DNA of 36,869 bases, from positions 1 through 36,869 of the forward strand of contig CAIXIN010000171.1 of NCBI GenBank assembly GCA_903919545.1, written 5' to 3'. The notes beneath the pieces are model-generated. The model saw only the letters and a program-made list of their open reading frames with translations. It did no database searches and had not been told where the DNA came from. The translations under genes were made by a program, and so were the position numbers. Source of the DNA: an uncultured bacterium. GTDB taxonomy: Bacteria; Bacillota_I; Bacilli_A; Erysipelotrichales; Erysipelotrichaceae. Of this stretch, positions 28,123-36,869 are shown in pieces; position 1 is the stretch's first letter, and each line of letters begins with the position of its first letter.

Positions 28123-28178
28123 AAGATTTAAACTCCCCTTTCTATGGTTGTTTATCGATAAGTAGATTTAGAAATTTG

Positions 28179-28205
28179 TTCGTAAATGTCGCTGTTATTT
28201 ACGAA
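28179..28205 (-). repeat. Inverted repeat spanning the EIIB stop codon
   Basis: TTCGTAAAT-N9-ATTTACGAA, 9-bp perfect, no following T tract. Confidence 0.6.
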
Positions 28206-28677
28206 TCAATTTCATGAAATCTACTTTATCTTCGTTAGGAACCATCTGGGCTGTAAAGGTTACGCCCAATTTGGCCAATTCTTCAAAATTCTCTACATCT
28301 AAGTCAGTCACATTGACCGAGCGTTTGACCTGTTTGGTCCCTACGCTTGAGGACATGTTTCCAACGTTGACATCTTTTAAAGGTAAACCTAATTTCCAGA
28401 GTTTTAAGACGGTTTCTGGTCCTTTGACGACGATGAAGATACGATCGCCTTCATATTTGTTTTCGCTGAAATTCAAAGCTGCTTTTTCACAATTCAAAAT
28501 AGACAACTTGATTCCACCAGGACAGGCCATTTTAAGCGCCATCTTTTGGATCTCATCGGTAGAAGCGATATCATCGATAACCATGATACGGCTTGCTCTT
28601 AAGACATTGGTCCACATTGCTGCGACTTGTCCGTGGATTAATCTTTCATCGATACGTACATTTACGACTTCTTGCAT
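28195..28677 (-). CDS. PTS mannose/fructose/sorbose-family EIIB
   Basis: VVNVRIDERLIHGQVAAMWTNVLRASRIMVIDD (active-site His). Confidence 0.93.
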   Translation of the reverse strand: MQEVVNVRIDERLIHGQVAAMWTNVLRASRIMVIDDIASTDEIQKMALKMACPGGIKLSILNCEKAALNFSENKYEGDRIFIVVKGPETVLKLWKLGLPLKDVNVGNMSSSVGTKQVKRSVNVTDLDVENFEELAKLGVTFTAQMVPNEDKVDFMKLIRK

Positions 28678-28686
28678 GAGCTTACC

Positions 28687-29439
28687 CTACTTTCTTTCTG
28701 TGATTTCTTGGATCAGGATATCGACTAAGAATAATTGTGAGATCCTAATGTTCATAAGATTCTTTGCGTAATCACTACTGTACAAGACGATGTCTGAGTA
28801 TTCATGTAAGGTATTCTTATGATGGCCTGTTAAGGCAATAATAGGAATTCCTTTACTACGCGCTTGTGTCGCTGCTTCCAGTGTATCTTCTGTTTCACCA
28901 GACTGGGAAATCAAGACGACGACTCCTTTTGAACTAAGCTGAGCTACTGAGACAAGACAAGCATGTATTCCTTTAGAGAATTGGACGAAGAGTCCTGTTT
29001 TATTGAGTTGATTGTTGAGATACTCTGCGAAGATACTAGAATTCGCTGCGCCATACACTACGATACGATCTGCATTGAGAATCAAATCTACAGCTTGTTT
29101 GATGCTTTCAGGTTTATTCAAGACATTGGTCTCATGAATCGCATCTTCATAGCGTGAGATGAGGATCTTCATCGAATCAGAGGTAACAAGATCTCTTTCT
29201 CTGGTTCTAAGATCATCAGCGTAGACTTTATTTAAGTCCACTAAGAACGTTCTAAAACTTTCGTATCCTAATTTTTGGGTAAAGCGGATTACGGTAGACT
29301 GTGAGATACCCAACTGTTCAGCCAAAGCATTAGATGTTAGAATCCGCGGGTCTACATCCAGTTCAAGTAAATAGGAAGCAATGTTCTTCTCTTGTTTAGA
29401 GAACTGGGACATTTTAGATTTTAATAATGCCTTAATCAT
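28687..29439 (-). CDS. MurR/RpiR-family transcriptional regulator (HTH + SIS)
   Basis: LAEQLGISQSTVIRFTQKLGYESFRTFL HTH; VVYGAANSSIFAEYL and VVLISQSGETEDTLEAA SIS domain. Confidence 0.93.
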   Translation of the reverse strand: MIKALLKSKMSQFSKQEKNIASYLLELDVDPRILTSNALAEQLGISQSTVIRFTQKLGYESFRTFLVDLNKVYADDLRTRERDLVTSDSMKILISRYEDAIHETNVLNKPESIKQAVDLILNADRIVVYGAANSSIFAEYLNNQLNKTGLFVQFSKGIHACLVSVAQLSSKGVVVLISQSGETEDTLEAATQARSKGIPIIALTGHHKNTLHEYSDIVLYSSDYAKNLMNIRISQLFLVDILIQEITERK

Positions 29440-29527
29440 GGTTCAGTCCCCGCATCAATAATCCTATTATAAACAGAATGATTAAATTATGCAATATCGA
29501 ACTTCGTTTTTGACTAAATTATTTATT

Positions 29528-30454
29528 TTATAGTCCTTCTAGTAAAACACGTGTCACTGCTTGAATCACAGAATCATTGATTTCATTGTCTTTAGAAGTT
29601 CTCACTTTTGGTACAGACCAATGTTTTCCCTTTAATATCCCTACAGACACATAGAGCGCTTTTGGGAAGCGATTCAAGGTACTTAGCAGTATTTCATTAT
29701 GACTATAAGTTTTCGTCTCAAAACGTAAAGTATCATCGGCTAAAGCTGTGAGCTTCTTAGCTAGACTTTGATTTTCAGCTGAGCCTGAGATGACTGCAGC
29801 ATCTCCATACCCTACACAATCTAGATAGATGATCATAGGATTCAAGTTACTTTTCGTTAATAAGGTACTCAACATCAATTCTCCATGATGATTAAGAGAA
29901 ACATGATCAAGCAAAACGAAGGCAATATCTTTTCTGCCTTTTAGTGTCTCAGCCATATTCAACATGACCGCAAGCGATGAATTGTTTTTATTGGCTGTGT
30001 AATTACAAGATAGTCCAGTAGGAAAAACAAAAGTAAGCGCTAAAATAAACGCCGTAAAGAGTCCTAATACCACATAAGAGAGTATCGCATTAATGTTTGA
30101 GGTAATAATGAATGCCGCAAAGGCAAGGACTATACTAACCAAAGCTACGATATTTTCTGAGAATATTTTAAGTATATAACTGTCTTCTTCTCTAAACGGA
30201 TGATAGCCTTTCGTAAAGAAACGTCTTGGAGGCATATCATAAGGAGCTACGATCAAGGTCTTCGCTTGATGAAGATCTCCTATTTGGATGTTTAAAGAAA
30301 CTCTACCTTTTCTTTTTTCGGTGATGCCTTTGACTTCATATCCAAAAGCTCCAAAGTCTTGATGGATCGCAGTCAGCACCAATTTCTTTTGTTTAATGGA
30401 ATTTCGTTTAGATAGAAGTACCGCATACTTTAAGACAAACTCATCAAGATTCAT
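29528..30454 (-). CDS. Membrane protein with degenerate M28 peptidase-like halves
   Basis: KTLIVAPYDMP, two central TMs, then NKNNSSLAVMLNMAETL...IAFVLLDHVSLNHHGELML, which resemble M28 blocks lacking expected metal ligands. Confidence 0.5.
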   Translation of the reverse strand: MNLDEFVLKYAVLLSKRNSIKQKKLVLTAIHQDFGAFGYEVKGITEKRKGRVSLNIQIGDLHQAKTLIVAPYDMPPRRFFTKGYHPFREEDSYILKIFSENIVALVSIVLAFAAFIITSNINAILSYVVLGLFTAFILALTFVFPTGLSCNYTANKNNSSLAVMLNMAETLKGRKDIAFVLLDHVSLNHHGELMLSTLLTKSNLNPMIIYLDCVGYGDAAVISGSAENQSLAKKLTALADDTLRFETKTYSHNEILLSTLNRFPKALYVSVGILKGKHWSVPKVRTSKDNEINDSVIQAVTRVLLEGL

Positions 30455-31580
30455 ATACCCTCCGTCCTAAAATATAGGTCTCTTTCACATTGAAATCATC
30501 ATCACAAATCACCATATCCGCATCATAACCTAGTTCCAAATGTCCTTTTGAATCAAACCCTAGTAATTTCGCAGGATTCGCAGAAGAGGCATTGATCATG
30601 GTTTCTAAATCGATATGAGCTTTTTGAACACAGTTCTTCATCAAAGCATTCATCTTATTAGAACTTCCTGCGAGTCTTCCATCATCGAGATGACCACAAC
30701 CGAATTCATCGATGGTGATCTTTCGATCATAGAACTGATGTACACCTTGAGCTAGTCCTTTGATTTGAACCGCATCTGTAACTAAGATCAGTTTATCTTT
30801 ACCCTTGGCTTTCGCTAAGATATAAGCCACATCTGTGTTGACGTGGACCCCATCCCCAATGAGTTCCGCATACATTTCTTCTATTCTTAAAGCTGCTCCT
30901 GCGGTCCCTACATCTCGATGATGAAGACCACTCATCCCATTAAAAGTATGGGTAAAGCTTTTAAGACCGAATTCTTGAGCTTGTCTAATCAAATCGATAT
31001 TGGCTCCTGAATGACCTACAGAAAGTACTACACCTTGTTTATGACAGTACTTAACCAAGTCTAGATTATCATCGTTTTCTATCGCTAAACTTAAAAGCTT
31101 GATCTGATGATCAGAACTTTCTTCTAACTGTTTAAAAAGCTCTACAGAAGGTTTCTGTAACCAATCTGCTCTTTGAGCACCTTTATGTTTCTCTGCTAAG
31201 AAAGGACCTTCTAAATGAAAGCCTAAGATACGAGCGCCTTCTTTTTGATGCTTCATAAGATCAGAACACAACTTCAATGAAGTGTTTAATTCATCCATCA
31301 AAGCGGTAGAAGTCGTCACTAAAAACGAAGTCACACCTTCTGAAGGTAAAGCATTCATCCATTTAAGCATGCCTTCTTTATCTGCTTTATTGGCATTCAT
31401 ACCTTGATAACCATGGCAATGAATATCGATAAAGCCAGGTAATATCATATGATCTTTAGCATTAACATCCGCATTAAGCTTTCCATAAGGATGAATCTTA
31501 ACAATCTTCTCTCCTTGAATTTCAAGTTGAGCTGGTTTCAAAACGCCATTTAGATAAACTCGCGTACTTTGTAGGATCAT
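30444..31580 (-). CDS. nagA: N-acetylglucosamine-6-phosphate deacetylase
   Basis: ILPGFIDIHCHGYQGMNANKAD; GFHLEGPFL; SVGHSGAN; FTHTFNGMSGLHHRDVG; LVTDAVQIKG. Start at internal MILQST (31580). Confidence 0.94.
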   Translation of the reverse strand: MILQSTRVYLNGVLKPAQLEIQGEKIVKIHPYGKLNADVNAKDHMILPGFIDIHCHGYQGMNANKADKEGMLKWMNALPSEGVTSFLVTTSTALMDELNTSLKLCSDLMKHQKEGARILGFHLEGPFLAEKHKGAQRADWLQKPSVELFKQLEESSDHQIKLLSLAIENDDNLDLVKYCHKQGVVLSVGHSGANIDLIRQAQEFGLKSFTHTFNGMSGLHHRDVGTAGAALRIEEMYAELIGDGVHVNTDVAYILAKAKGKDKLILVTDAVQIKGLAQGVHQFYDRKITIDEFGCGHLDDGRLAGSSNKMNALMKNCVQKAHIDLETMINASSANPAKLLGFDSKGHLELGYDADMVICDDDFNVKETYILGRRVYES

Positions 31581-31581
31581 G

Positions 31582-32064
31582 TTATTTCTTTTTAGCCTGT
31601 TCTTGTAGGAATCCAGCACACTTATTTGTAAGTGTCATTGATTCCCCTTTCAATGTTTCAACATCTGCGACCCCTAATAAACTCTTTCTACGGGTCATAT
31701 GTTTGATGCTTTTATAGGCAACAAAGTGTGTCTTAAGTAAGAAACCTTTATCGTTATAGAGCAATCTTCTATTTAAAACAGCTCCGATCATAGATCCAAT
31801 AGAGGATCCACTCATGGCGATCGCGATCGCATACCAGGTGTATTCTCTTTGAGATTGATCTTGACCATAAATCAAGCCAATACTGATACTGAATAGTAAC
31901 ATCAACACTTGAAGTGAGATCATGATCTTCGTATCACTGAAGACTTGATAGGTTCTTCCTTGAGATTTTTCTTCTTTCAAAACTTTCCTAAATTTAACAT
32001 AATCTTTAACAGGAACAAAAATAAAGATGGCACAGAATGCGATAGAAGCAAGTAAGAGCGGCAT
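31582..32064 (-). CDS. Small membrane protein of unknown function
   Basis: 160 aa, predicted TM segments (LLLASIAFCAIFIFV; ISLQVLMLLFSISIGLIYG). Confidence 0.6.
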   Translation of the reverse strand: MPLLLASIAFCAIFIFVPVKDYVKFRKVLKEEKSQGRTYQVFSDTKIMISLQVLMLLFSISIGLIYGQDQSQREYTWYAIAIAMSGSSIGSMIGAVLNRRLLYNDKGFLLKTHFVAYKSIKHMTRRKSLLGVADVETLKGESMTLTNKCAGFLQEQAKKK

Positions 32065-32199
32065 GGTGGTGTTCTCCTAGTCCAATACTTATAGTTTACT
32101 AAAATGAATTATTTATGCAAGAACTTTTCGATGTTTCGATAAAACTTGCGGAAAGAGTTCTTCTACTTTATAATAATGTGGTGACACAAAGAGGAATCT

Positions 32200-32682
32200 A
32201 TGAATAAAGAAATGACTGATATCGCTTCAATGAATTTAGAAAAACCGCTGTATAGATTAACCTTAAGACCGACTTTTATCTTATCGATCATGGCGATCTT
32301 AGGTGTTACTTTAATACTGACTGGTGTATGGGGCTTTAGTTTTAACTGGGGCGTCTTATTGTTTGGACTTTATGTTTTAGGGATGGTCGTCTTCTCAGTG
32401 ATCATGGTCAAAGATCGAATCGTATGTGATCTTTATGAAGACTATATGATCGTGTATGATAAGAAAGATCAAACCAAGGGATTCAAAGTTACCTTCGATG
32501 AGATCCAGACTTGGCAATATAAAACAGGGGTCGCCTTAGGTGATAATCTAGTCATCACTCTTGATAGCGGTGAAAGTTTCGCTTTAGAAAGCTTCAAGGC
32601 AAGAAAAGTCATCAATGTATTATTTAGAAGAATTCCTGATAAGGAAATCCATAAAAACATCTTTAAGTTTTTGAAGAAGTAA
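32200..32682 (+). CDS. Small membrane protein with PH-like C-terminal region, unknown function
   Basis: Two TMs (FILSIMAILGVTLILTGVWGF; GVLLFGLYVLGMVVFSVIMV) then beta-rich segment. Confidence 0.65.
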   Translation: MNKEMTDIASMNLEKPLYRLTLRPTFILSIMAILGVTLILTGVWGFSFNWGVLLFGLYVLGMVVFSVIMVKDRIVCDLYEDYMIVYDKKDQTKGFKVTFDEIQTWQYKTGVALGDNLVITLDSGESFALESFKARKVINVLFRRIPDKEIHKNIFKFLKK

Positions 32683-33553
32683 GCACATATTTTCTTAAAG
32701 CTTGGGCTATTCCATCTTCCGTATTCTTAGCGGTAATGGCCCAAGCTTTTTCTTTGACCAAAGGCATCGCATTGTCCATCGCAATAGGATAAGCACAGGC
32801 AGAAAACATAGGAAGATCGTTTTCACCATCTCCAAAACACATCATTTCTTCAGATGTGATGTTTAATAACTTTTTAACTTCTTCTAAAGCTGAACCTTTA
32901 TCGATACCTTTAGGACTCAGTTCATACCATCTCGGAGAAGTTCTCATCACATTGAAACGATCTCCAAATCGTTTCAATAGAAGAGGATAGAATTTATCCA
33001 TGACTTCTGGTTCATGGGCATAGCATACTTTATTCGCACTTCCGTAGACATCTAAATAGTTCTCTACTAAATGAAAGTGAGGATAATTCTTACGATGATC
33101 TTGGATAAGTGTCCACACCCCTGCGGCATCCATAATGGCAGGATCGATGTTTTTTTCTTTACGATAAGCAAGTTTCAATTCATTAAGTGAACTTGGGATA
33201 TAACTATAAATGGTCTCATCATGAACGGCCATGGTTTCTATGTTCATTTCTCTTCCATAGTGAAATAGATCTTGTATATCTACTGGAGGCATTTGATGTC
33301 TAATCAAGGTTCTCATTTCAGGAACCTTTACCAACATGGCCCCATTGATCCCAACCAAATATCCACCAAAGCGATCCATACGTAAAAGCTTAGCGAAAGC
33401 CATAAGTCCTATTGGATTTCTACCTGAAGCGATGGCTAGATGGATGCCTGTTTCTTGGGCAGCCCATAAGGCATCCAATGTTTCCTGGGTAATCACACCT
33501 TCTTCGTTGAGTAAGGTACCATCCATATCCATGACGATGAGTTTGATGTTCAT
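32663..33553 (-). CDS. Cof-type HAD-IIB family hydrolase
   Basis: IKLIVMDMDGTLLNEEGVIT; LAIASGRNP; KGIDKGSALEEV; MCFGDGENDLPMF. Start at MNIKL (33553). Confidence 0.94.
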   Translation of the reverse strand: MNIKLIVMDMDGTLLNEEGVITQETLDALWAAQETGIHLAIASGRNPIGLMAFAKLLRMDRFGGYLVGINGAMLVKVPEMRTLIRHQMPPVDIQDLFHYGREMNIETMAVHDETIYSYIPSSLNELKLAYRKEKNIDPAIMDAAGVWTLIQDHRKNYPHFHLVENYLDVYGSANKVCYAHEPEVMDKFYPLLLKRFGDRFNVMRTSPRWYELSPKGIDKGSALEEVKKLLNITSEEMMCFGDGENDLPMFSACAYPIAMDNAMPLVKEKAWAITAKNTEDGIAQALRKYVLTSSKT

Positions 33554-33616
33554 AAAGACCTCTTTACTTGCCTCTACATTATACCTATAAGATAAGAACC
33601 AAACCAGTGAAAACAT

Positions 33617-33642
33617 AAAAAAGCATCCCGAAGGATGCTTTT
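33617..33642 (-). terminator. Terminator of ptsI
   Basis: AAAAGCATCC-ttcg-GGATGCTTTTTT on the minus strand. Confidence 0.8.
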
Positions 33643-33644
33643 AA

Positions 33645-35345
33645 CTAGATACTTGCTTTAACGAGTTCGATGACTTCTTCCATGGTTGATAACTTAAGTG
33701 CTTTTTCAGCCATGATCTTCATGTCTTTATATTTTAAGGAACGAATCATTTTACGTGTTTGTAGGATACTGCTTGCTGACATTGAGAATTCATCTAAGCC
33801 TAAGCCTAGAAGGACAGGTGCAGCCAATTCATCACCGGCCATTTCACCACACATCCCACACCATTTACCTTGAGAATGAGCACCATCGATGGTCATTTTG
33901 ATTAAACGTAAGAGTGATGGATTTAGAGGTTGATAGAGATAAGCTACTTTTTCGCTCATACGATCTGCAGCCATAGAATATTGAACGAGGTCATTGGTTC
34001 CAATCGAGAAGAAATCAGCTTCTTTCGCGAATTGATCCGCTAAGATCGCAGAGGCTGGTATTTCTACCATCATACCGATTTCATAGTCATCAGAGACCGC
34101 AATACCCTCAGCCCTTAGTTCTTTATCAGTATCCAAAATGAACTGCTTAGCGGCTCTAAATTCACCTAAGGTCGCAATCATAGGAAACATGATACATAGA
34201 TGGCCATACACAGAAGCTCTTAATAAAGCTCTTGCTTGGGTCTTAAAGATGTCAGGTCTATCTAGACATAAACGAATGGCACGATAGCCTAAGAAAGGAT
34301 TCATTTCATGTGGGAAAGGCAAATAGCTTAAGACCTTATCACCACCGATATCTAGGGTACGTACGACGACAGGACGTTTGCCCATCTTTTCAAGTACGGT
34401 CTTATAGGCTTCATATTGGTCTTCTTCAGTAGGTAAGGCTGTAGCATCCATATACAAGAACTCTGTACGATAAAGACCTACGCCTTCTCCACCATTGGAT
34501 AAGACACCCTCTACATCATTAGGGGTCCCGATATTTCCAACGAGTTCGACTTTATGACCATCCAAAGTAATGCTTTCAGCATCCTTCATGATCTTTAAAC
34601 TGGCTTTGAGTTCAGCGAAATTCTTAGCTTTATTTCTATAATGTTCTAGATCTTGGGTTTCAGGATTCACCATAACAAATCCATCGATCGCATCAAGCAC
34701 CAACATATCCCCATGATTTACATTTTTCAATAAACCATTGATACCTACTACTGCAGGGATCTCTAAGCTTCTGGCCATAATGGCGCTATGAGATGTACGT
34801 CCACCGATTTGAGTGGCGAAGCCTTTGGTGAAGGCTTTATTCAACTGAGCTGTATCTGAAGGGGTCAAATCATTGGCTACAATGATGACTTCTTCATTGA
34901 TCAAGGAAAGATCAGGAATGATCAAACCTAAAATGTGGCATTGTAGACGATAGCTGACATCTTTGATGTCGGCTGCACGTTCTCTAAAATAAGGATCATC
35001 CATCGTCTCAAACATGTTGATGAACATATTGCTGACTTCTTGACAAGCAAAGTCGGCATTAATAGATTCATTACGAATCATCTCTTCCATTTGTCCAGTA
35101 AACTCAGGATCTTGTGTGACCATAATATGAGCATCAAAGATGGCCAATTCATCATCGGTTAGTTTACCAATGGCTTTGGTTTTGATGATTTCGATGTCTC
35201 TTTGGGTCTTCACTAAGGCTGCTTTGAAGTTGGCGATTTCTTTTTCGACATCGGCACTGCGACGAACAACATTGATGGTAGGCTGCTCAAGTTTATAAGC
35301 TTTGGCTACTACTACTCCGCTGGAAGCGGCTATCCCTTTTAGCAT
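33645..35345 (-). CDS. ptsI: PTS enzyme I (phosphoenolpyruvate-protein phosphotransferase)
   Basis: GGRTSHSAIMARSLEIPAVVG (active-site His), VGLYRTEFLYM, CGEMAGDELAAPVLLGLGLDEFSMS. Confidence 0.97.
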   Translation of the reverse strand: MLKGIAASSGVVVAKAYKLEQPTINVVRRSADVEKEIANFKAALVKTQRDIEIIKTKAIGKLTDDELAIFDAHIMVTQDPEFTGQMEEMIRNESINADFACQEVSNMFINMFETMDDPYFRERAADIKDVSYRLQCHILGLIIPDLSLINEEVIIVANDLTPSDTAQLNKAFTKGFATQIGGRTSHSAIMARSLEIPAVVGINGLLKNVNHGDMLVLDAIDGFVMVNPETQDLEHYRNKAKNFAELKASLKIMKDAESITLDGHKVELVGNIGTPNDVEGVLSNGGEGVGLYRTEFLYMDATALPTEEDQYEAYKTVLEKMGKRPVVVRTLDIGGDKVLSYLPFPHEMNPFLGYRAIRLCLDRPDIFKTQARALLRASVYGHLCIMFPMIATLGEFRAAKQFILDTDKELRAEGIAVSDDYEIGMMVEIPASAILADQFAKEADFFSIGTNDLVQYSMAADRMSEKVAYLYQPLNPSLLRLIKMTIDGAHSQGKWCGMCGEMAGDELAAPVLLGLGLDEFSMSASSILQTRKMIRSLKYKDMKIMAEKALKLSTMEEVIELVKASI

Positions 35346-35382
35346 CGTGGCTCCTTTTATTGGTTCAATTTTGACGTCATAA

Positions 35383-35706
35383 TCATATCATCTTTTCATG
35401 GTGCAAACAATGCAAAAAGCGGTCTACCGCAAGATATCGCAAACGATAATAAGTACTCTTAGAATAGTACTCCATCCACCAGTTTTTTGACAAAGGTGAC
35501 AAAAAATCATTGCTTAATAAACGTTGTTCTTCTTGACTTAACCTTTTTAAAGCCTCTTGGATCAAGAAAAGATACGCTTGATCATTATGAGTCAAGTTCT
35601 TTAAACTGATCTCACTGGTGTATCTTAAACGGCTTTGAATTGATCGATAGAGATTCGCATGGAAACTGATCAAAATAGTTTGGTCATTATGAGAAGAAGT
35701 CATCAT
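35383..35706 (-). CDS. Small protein resembling the mollicute MG284/MPN403 family (tentative)
   Basis: 107 aa with C-terminal YYSKSTYYRLRYLAVDRFLHCL HTH-like segment; assignment from memory of the family. Confidence 0.5.
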   Translation of the reverse strand: MMTSSHNDQTILISFHANLYRSIQSRLRYTSEISLKNLTHNDQAYLFLIQEALKRLSQEEQRLLSNDFLSPLSKNWWMEYYSKSTYYRLRYLAVDRFLHCLHHEKMI

Positions 35707-35743
35707 ATTTATCTTTTCGTAAATGGTTCTTGTTTTCCTAAAA

Positions 35744-35769
35744 AAAGCGATCTAGTTTAAGATCGCTTT
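35744..35769 (-). terminator. Terminator at the end of the V-ATPase operon
   Basis: AAAGCGATC-ttaaacta-GATCGCTTTTTTT on the minus strand; overlaps the stop of subunit D. Confidence 0.75.
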
Positions 35770-36378
35770 GGCTTTTTTATTTTTGATGACTTTTAAACGA
35801 GTAAACTCTTCTCTTTCTTTTTCTTCTAAAGCTTCTGAGATAAACTTAATGTCGCTTTTTAAAGCAGGCAAGACAATGTTTTTTAAGGCATTGGCTCTTT
35901 TTTGAGTCTTTTGAACAGCACGAGCCAATTTAAAGATCGCATTGTCGATTTCAGAGAGCAGAATGGTTAAACGTTTGGCCTTATTGAAAAGCAAGGTTGC
36001 TTCATCTAACTTAGAATTGGATTCTGCGAATCCATATTGGAAAACGACATCGCTTTCATCCATGGATACATTAGGGATCTCAACGCCCATGACTGAACGA
36101 TAGACCACATGGACCCCGTTTTCAATCGTTACACTATTGGCGATCTCATTGACCACGCCTAAAGAGATGTTGGCTTGTTGAAGAGCGAGATAGGCTTGTT
36201 CATAGGTAATGGTGATCTCATCACGTAAGGTTTTGACCTTATCGACCAGCATCATCATTTCTCGAATCAAGACATTACGCTTACGATCCATCAACTCATA
36301 GCCTAACTTAGCGAGATCAAGTGATTTCTTAGTGGCGAGAAGATTGCCTTTGGTAGGTGATACGCGTGTAATGGCCAT
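35752..36378 (-). CDS. V-type ATP synthase subunit D
   Basis: PTKGNLLATKKSLDLAKLGYELMDRKRNVLIREMM is the subunit D signature. Confidence 0.95.
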   Translation of the reverse strand: MAITRVSPTKGNLLATKKSLDLAKLGYELMDRKRNVLIREMMMLVDKVKTLRDEITITYEQAYLALQQANISLGVVNEIANSVTIENGVHVVYRSVMGVEIPNVSMDESDVVFQYGFAESNSKLDEATLLFNKAKRLTILLSEIDNAIFKLARAVQKTQKRANALKNIVLPALKSDIKFISEALEEKEREEFTRLKVIKNKKAKAILN

Positions 36379-36379
36379 A

Positions 36380-36869
36380 TCAGTTCTTTCTCAAGACCTC
36401 ATCGAGCTGACCACCTTGTAGAGCTAAGAAGTGGGTAATGGCCAAGTCGGTATTGTAGTAGGCATCCAGTAGATCTTTAGAGACACGATCCAATTCAGAG
36501 ATCGGTAATAGACTTAATAAATACCACCCTAGATCTAAGGTCTCTATGATCGAACGATTGGTTTTAAACCCTTGTCCAACATAGTACTTCTCAAATAAAC
36601 GACCAAAAGCCATAAACTTACGATCAATGAGTGAAAGTTCTTCTTCACCGATGACTGAAGCTAATGCTCTTGCGTCTTGGACTTTTGCGTAACACGCAAA
36701 CAATTGGGTACTTAATGAGGAGTGATCCTTACGCGTAAAGCCTTCACCTATCCCATCTTTCATCAAGCGACTTAAAGAAGGCAAGACGCCTATTGGAGGA
36801 TAGATATTGGTTTGATGTAGATTACGATCTAATACGATCTGACCTTCAGTGATATAGCCAGTTAAGTCA
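36380..36869 (-). CDS. V-type ATP synthase subunit B (5' end truncated by window edge)
   Basis: Reading continues to the window edge as [49 protein letters not shown]..., a conserved V-ATPase B segment. Confidence 0.95.
   Translation of the reverse strand, partial: DLTGYITEGQIVLDRNLHQTNIYPPIGVLPSLSRLMKDGIGEGFTRKDHSSLSTQLFACYAKVQDARALASVIGEEELSLIDRKFMAFGRLFEKYYVGQGFKTNRSIIETLDLGWYLLSLLPISELDRVSKDLLDAYYNTDLAITHFLALQGGQLDEVLRKN

Noticed and set aside
28214-28771. 185-aa plus-strand ORF
   Set aside because: Antisense to PTS EIIB and the RpiR gene 3' end; long antisense ORF by codon bias, no domain signature.

Overview
This window looks like a low-GC Bacillota/Erysipelotrichia- or Mollicutes-related chromosome segment. 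The lineage is inferred from codon and AT bias, the V-type ATPase and the gene families, and was not tested. Left to right it contains: an edge-truncated cysteine hydrolase; an NAD-dependent epimerase and a UDP-glucose dehydrogenase; a tightly coupled minus-strand operon (8929->2918) encoding an SGNH/DltD-like protein, an FkbH-type HAD-IIIC protein, an acyl carrier protein, a DltB-like MBOAT, a 35-aa membrane microprotein absent from the ORF track, a lipoprotein and a surface transglutaminase; an M32 carboxypeptidase; an aspartate-to-threonine biosynthesis region (aspartokinase, hom, thrC, thrB, ACT protein, asd, M20 amidohydrolase, EamA exporter); an intergenic region with signals of a structured non-coding RNA of about 370 nt; a 1099-aa cadherin/Ig-like repeat surface protein preceded by a probable c-di-GMP-I riboswitch plus terminator; azlCD; a mannose-family PTS operon with RpiR regulator, SIS protein, ceramidase-like hydrolase and nagA; PTS enzyme I; and the end of a V-type ATPase operon. 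Strongest candidates: (1) a Dlt-like envelope-polymer acylation relay with FkbH in place of the DltA ligase, predicted to install a glyceryl or related acyl group, including a DltX-like microprotein ending in LYQGF; (2) the orphan structured RNA at about 19069-19443; (3) c-di-GMP control of the giant repeat protein.
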